A program made the translations under genes and the position numbers. A DNA stretch of 13,845 nucleotides from Thermoleophilaceae bacterium. Lineage in GTDB: Bacteria; Actinomycetota; Thermoleophilia; Solirubrobacterales; Thermoleophilaceae. The DNA is taken from positions 1 to 13,845 of the forward strand of contig JACCUC010000052.1 of the NCBI GenBank assembly GCA_013812065.1, given 5' to 3'. Positions 12,511 to 13,845 of the stretch are shown here, one piece after another; the first letter of the stretch is position 1, and every line of letters starts with the position of its first letter. The notes beneath the pieces were generated by a model, which did no database searches, was not told the DNA's origin, and was given only the letters and a program-made list of their open reading frames with translations.

Positions 12511-12918
12511 ATGCTCGACCACCTCGGCCTCGACGTCACCGACTATGAGCGCAGCAAGGCCTTCTACGAGCGCGCGCTCGCACCCCTGCGGATAGGCCTC
12601 GTGATGGAGCCCGTCCACGGCGTCGGCGGATTCGGCGATGGCGGAAAGCCGTACTTCTGGATCGGCCGCCGCGACCGGCCGCCGCAGACGGGCGTCCACG
12701 TGGCGTTCGCCGCGTCGTCGCGCGACCAGGTCGACGCCTTCCACGCTGCGGCGCTCGCGGCCGGTGCGAGCGACAACGGCGGTCCGGGCGTGCGGGAGAT
12801 CTACCATCCCGACTACGGCGCGTTCGTGCTCGATCCGGACGGCAACAACGTCGAGGCGGTCTGTCACACGCCGGCTGATACCCGATCTCATGCCAGCCGG
12901 GCGGTCATCACGAGGTAA
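12511..12918 (+). CDS. VOC/glyoxalase-family protein
   Basis: A 135-residue vicinal-oxygen-chelate protein, the fold of glyoxalase I, dioxygenases and resistance proteins. The N-terminal LDHLGLDVTDYERSKAFYE is typical; likely metal ligands H4, H63 (GVHVAF) and E115 (DGNNVEAV) are all present. PYFWIGRRD and DPDGNNVEAV are standard family blocks. ATG 12511 has a good ribosome site (GGAGAA, GGAG ending 5 nt upstream). The last 31 bases overlap the end of the convergent methyltransferase gene, so the tail after about residue 120 may be a late extension. The substrate is unknown. Confidence 0.9.
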   Translation: MLDHLGLDVTDYERSKAFYERALAPLRIGLVMEPVHGVGGFGDGGKPYFWIGRRDRPPQTGVHVAFAASSRDQVDAFHAAALAAGASDNGGPGVREIYHPDYGAFVLDPDGNNVEAVCHTPADTRSHASRAVITR

Positions 12919-13661
12919 CGGCTGGTAGTGCGGAAGGCCCGGGGGTCCTCGTTGGCCTCGCTCAACACCGCCACGCTCTCCTTGCGGAGCTCCACCCAGC
13001 GCTCTGCCGTCATCTGCCGCCGGACCCAGCGCCAGACGGGGTGATTCACCTCTTGATCGGCGAACCACGCCTCCGGCGAAGCGGCCCTGGAGGGCAGCGT
13101 GTGCTCGACGACATCAACGGTCGCTGCGCCGTGGCGGGTGAGCAACTCGCGGGCCCACTCCGGGTCACCCCAGCGCGGCAGCGCAGCGGGCGGCGATGAG
13201 AGGGCGCCGAAGAGTGCGCGCCCGACGGCGCTGATCGGCCCCGAGGGGACCCAGCTTGTGAGCACCATCCGGCCCCCGGGTCGCGTAGCGCGCCGCAGCT
13301 CCGCCGCAGCACGGTCGGCATCCGGCGCGAAGATCACCCCGAAGACGCTGACGACCGCATCGAACGACGCGTCGGCCACAAGCAGGTCGAGAGCGTCTCC
13401 GACGATGAACCTCACCTCCGCGCCGGACGCCGTTGCGCGGTCTCGGGCGATCCCGACCAGCGTTTCAGCCTGGTCGACTCCCACTGCTCGAGCGCCCCGC
13501 TGCGCGGCGGCCAGGGCGGCATTGCCCGTCCCGCAGGCGACATCGAGTACGCGTTCCCCCGGGACGACCTCCGCGGCGTCGAGGACCACCTCAGCCACCG
13601 GCTCGAGAGTCCGGGCGGTCGGTTCGTAGTCTCCGTCGCCCCAGTTCAGCTCGTCGGTCAC
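12888..13661 (-). CDS. Class I SAM-dependent methyltransferase
   Basis: A 257-residue methyltransferase. Motif I is VLDVACGTGNAAL (38-50), then GVDQAE (acidic end of strand 2), VGDALDL, SFDAVVSVFGVIFAPD (motif IV region) and RPGGRMVLTSW (motif VI). The C-terminal half (PEAWFADQEVNHPVWR) would form the acceptor side. It resembles UbiE/Methyltransf_11 proteins acting on small molecules; the acceptor is unknown. GTG 13661 is chosen because TAGGCT ends 7 nt upstream and the protein then begins TDELNWGDGDYEP, typical of this group; the longer upstream frame crosses the promoter. It is divergent from the hemolysin III gene and overlaps the VOC gene end. Confidence 0.9.
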   Translation of the reverse strand: MTDELNWGDGDYEPTARTLEPVAEVVLDAAEVVPGERVLDVACGTGNAALAAAQRGARAVGVDQAETLVGIARDRATASGAEVRFIVGDALDLLVADASFDAVVSVFGVIFAPDADRAAAELRRATRPGGRMVLTSWVPSGPISAVGRALFGALSSPPAALPRWGDPEWARELLTRHGAATVDVVEHTLPSRAASPEAWFADQEVNHPVWRWVRRQMTAERWVELRKESVAVLSEANEDPRAFRTTSRYLVMTARLA

Positions 13662-13668
13662 CGATCGG

Positions 13669-13674
13669 AGCCTA
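13669..13674 (-). promoter_or_regulatory. -10 element (TAGGCT) of the methyltransferase gene
   Basis: TAGGCT on the minus strand ends 7 nt before GTG 13661. No Shine-Dalgarno is present, so the message is probably leaderless. Confidence 0.5.
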
Positions 13675-13691
13675 CGGTCGCGGGGGGCAGG

Positions 13692-13713
13692 CGATTGTCG
13701 CCACGGGCAATCG
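13692..13713. promoter_or_regulatory. Inverted repeat between divergent promoters
   Basis: CGATTG (13692-13697) and CAATCG (13708-13713), 10 bp apart, lie between the methyltransferase and hemolysin III -10 boxes, near the -35 region of both. Could be a shared operator; 6-bp arms make chance possible. Confidence 0.3.
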
Positions 13714-13744
13714 TGAGCCCGCCCGCGATCGTCGGTACCGCCGC

Positions 13745-13750
13745 TAGCAT
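13745..13750 (+). promoter_or_regulatory. -10 element (TAGCAT) of the hemolysin III-like gene
   Basis: TAGCAT ends 9 nt before GTG 13760; the hexamer is identical to the one before vapB. Confidence 0.45.
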
Positions 13751-13759
13751 CGCGCCGAC

Positions 13760-13845
13760 GTGAGCTCATCGCAGCAGGAATCCTCGTGGCTGCCCGAGAT
13801 CAAGCCACGTCTGCGCGGGGTGTCACACCAGTGGGCGTTCATCGC
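13760..13845 (+). CDS. Hemolysin III / PAQR-like membrane protein, N-terminal fragment
   Basis: The first 28 residues are visible before the window ends. After a short polar lead (SSSQQESSW) the sequence LPEIKPRLRGVSHQWAF matches the cytoplasmic entry to the first membrane helix of hemolysin III/YqfA-type proteins, where KPRLRG.SH is characteristic. Full members have seven membrane helices. The bacterial role is unclear despite the name. GTG 13760 is supported by the -10 box upstream. It is divergent from the methyltransferase gene. Confidence 0.75.
   Translation, partial: MSSSQQESSWLPEIKPRLRGVSHQWAFI

Noticed and set aside
13662..13769. Upstream extension of the methyltransferase to 13769
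   Set aside because: It would cover the divergent promoters and adds a sequence unlike the family; GTG 13661 fits better.

Overview
The window is very GC-rich and gene-dense. Its gene content points to a high-GC actinobacterium, most likely of the Thermoleophilia/Solirubrobacterales type: a ChaB/Rho-N stress protein, a SigA-like sigma factor, a NarL-family GAF kinase/regulator pair, a QueA-like protein with an actinobacterial-style sequence, DUF5519 and DUF5946 proteins, and many GTG/TTG starts. Many starts have no Shine-Dalgarno but lie 6-9 nt after a -10-like hexamer, which fits the leaderless transcription common in Actinobacteria. The lineage is an inference from protein style; no rRNA gene is present.

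Left part (1-2476). A gene fragment leaves the window on the left. A ChaB/Rho-N protein (+) converges on an RpoD/SigA-like sigma factor (-), with a strong two-way hairpin between them. Upstream of the sigma gene lies a possible tiny proline-rich protein, then tRNA-Ser(GCT) and tRNA-Arg(ACG), each with its own -10 box exactly 10 nt before the mature 5' end.

VapBC islet (2435-3291). Immediately after tRNA-Arg(ACG) comes a complete VapBC toxin-antitoxin pair, and immediately after vapC comes a second copy of the 3' half of a tRNA-Arg, starting exactly in the anticodon loop. The pair is thus framed by a 41-bp imperfect direct repeat of the kind left by tRNA-targeting integrases. No integrase is present. 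A frameshifted C-terminal remnant of an rve/IS3-like transposase abuts the outer repeat. Beyond it is an exonuclease III gene carrying three frameshifts.

Middle (4367-7745). A PfkB-family sugar kinase, a RimJ/RimL-type acetyltransferase, and a GAF sensor kinase overlapping its NarL-type response regulator.

Operon 7809-10771. A short-chain dehydrogenase, a divergent QueA-like protein, a DUF5519 'luciferase' protein, a metallo-beta-lactamase-fold protein and an F420/PPOX-type gene are packed with overlaps or a 14-nt gap and appear to share one promoter. The last gene is internally deleted.

Right part (11047-13845). A small protein with a Cys-Cys motif diverges from a DUF5946 gene that is frameshifted and apparently internally deleted. 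Then come a RibD/dihydrofolate-reductase-like protein (-), a VOC/glyoxalase protein (+), a SAM methyltransferase (-) and the first 28 codons of a hemolysin III-family membrane protein (+).

Most notable are the tRNA-framed VapBC islet, the repeated leaderless promoter pattern, the uncharacterised QueA-like operon, and the cluster of four disrupted genes. From the sequence alone the gene disruptions cannot be separated from sequencing or assembly error.
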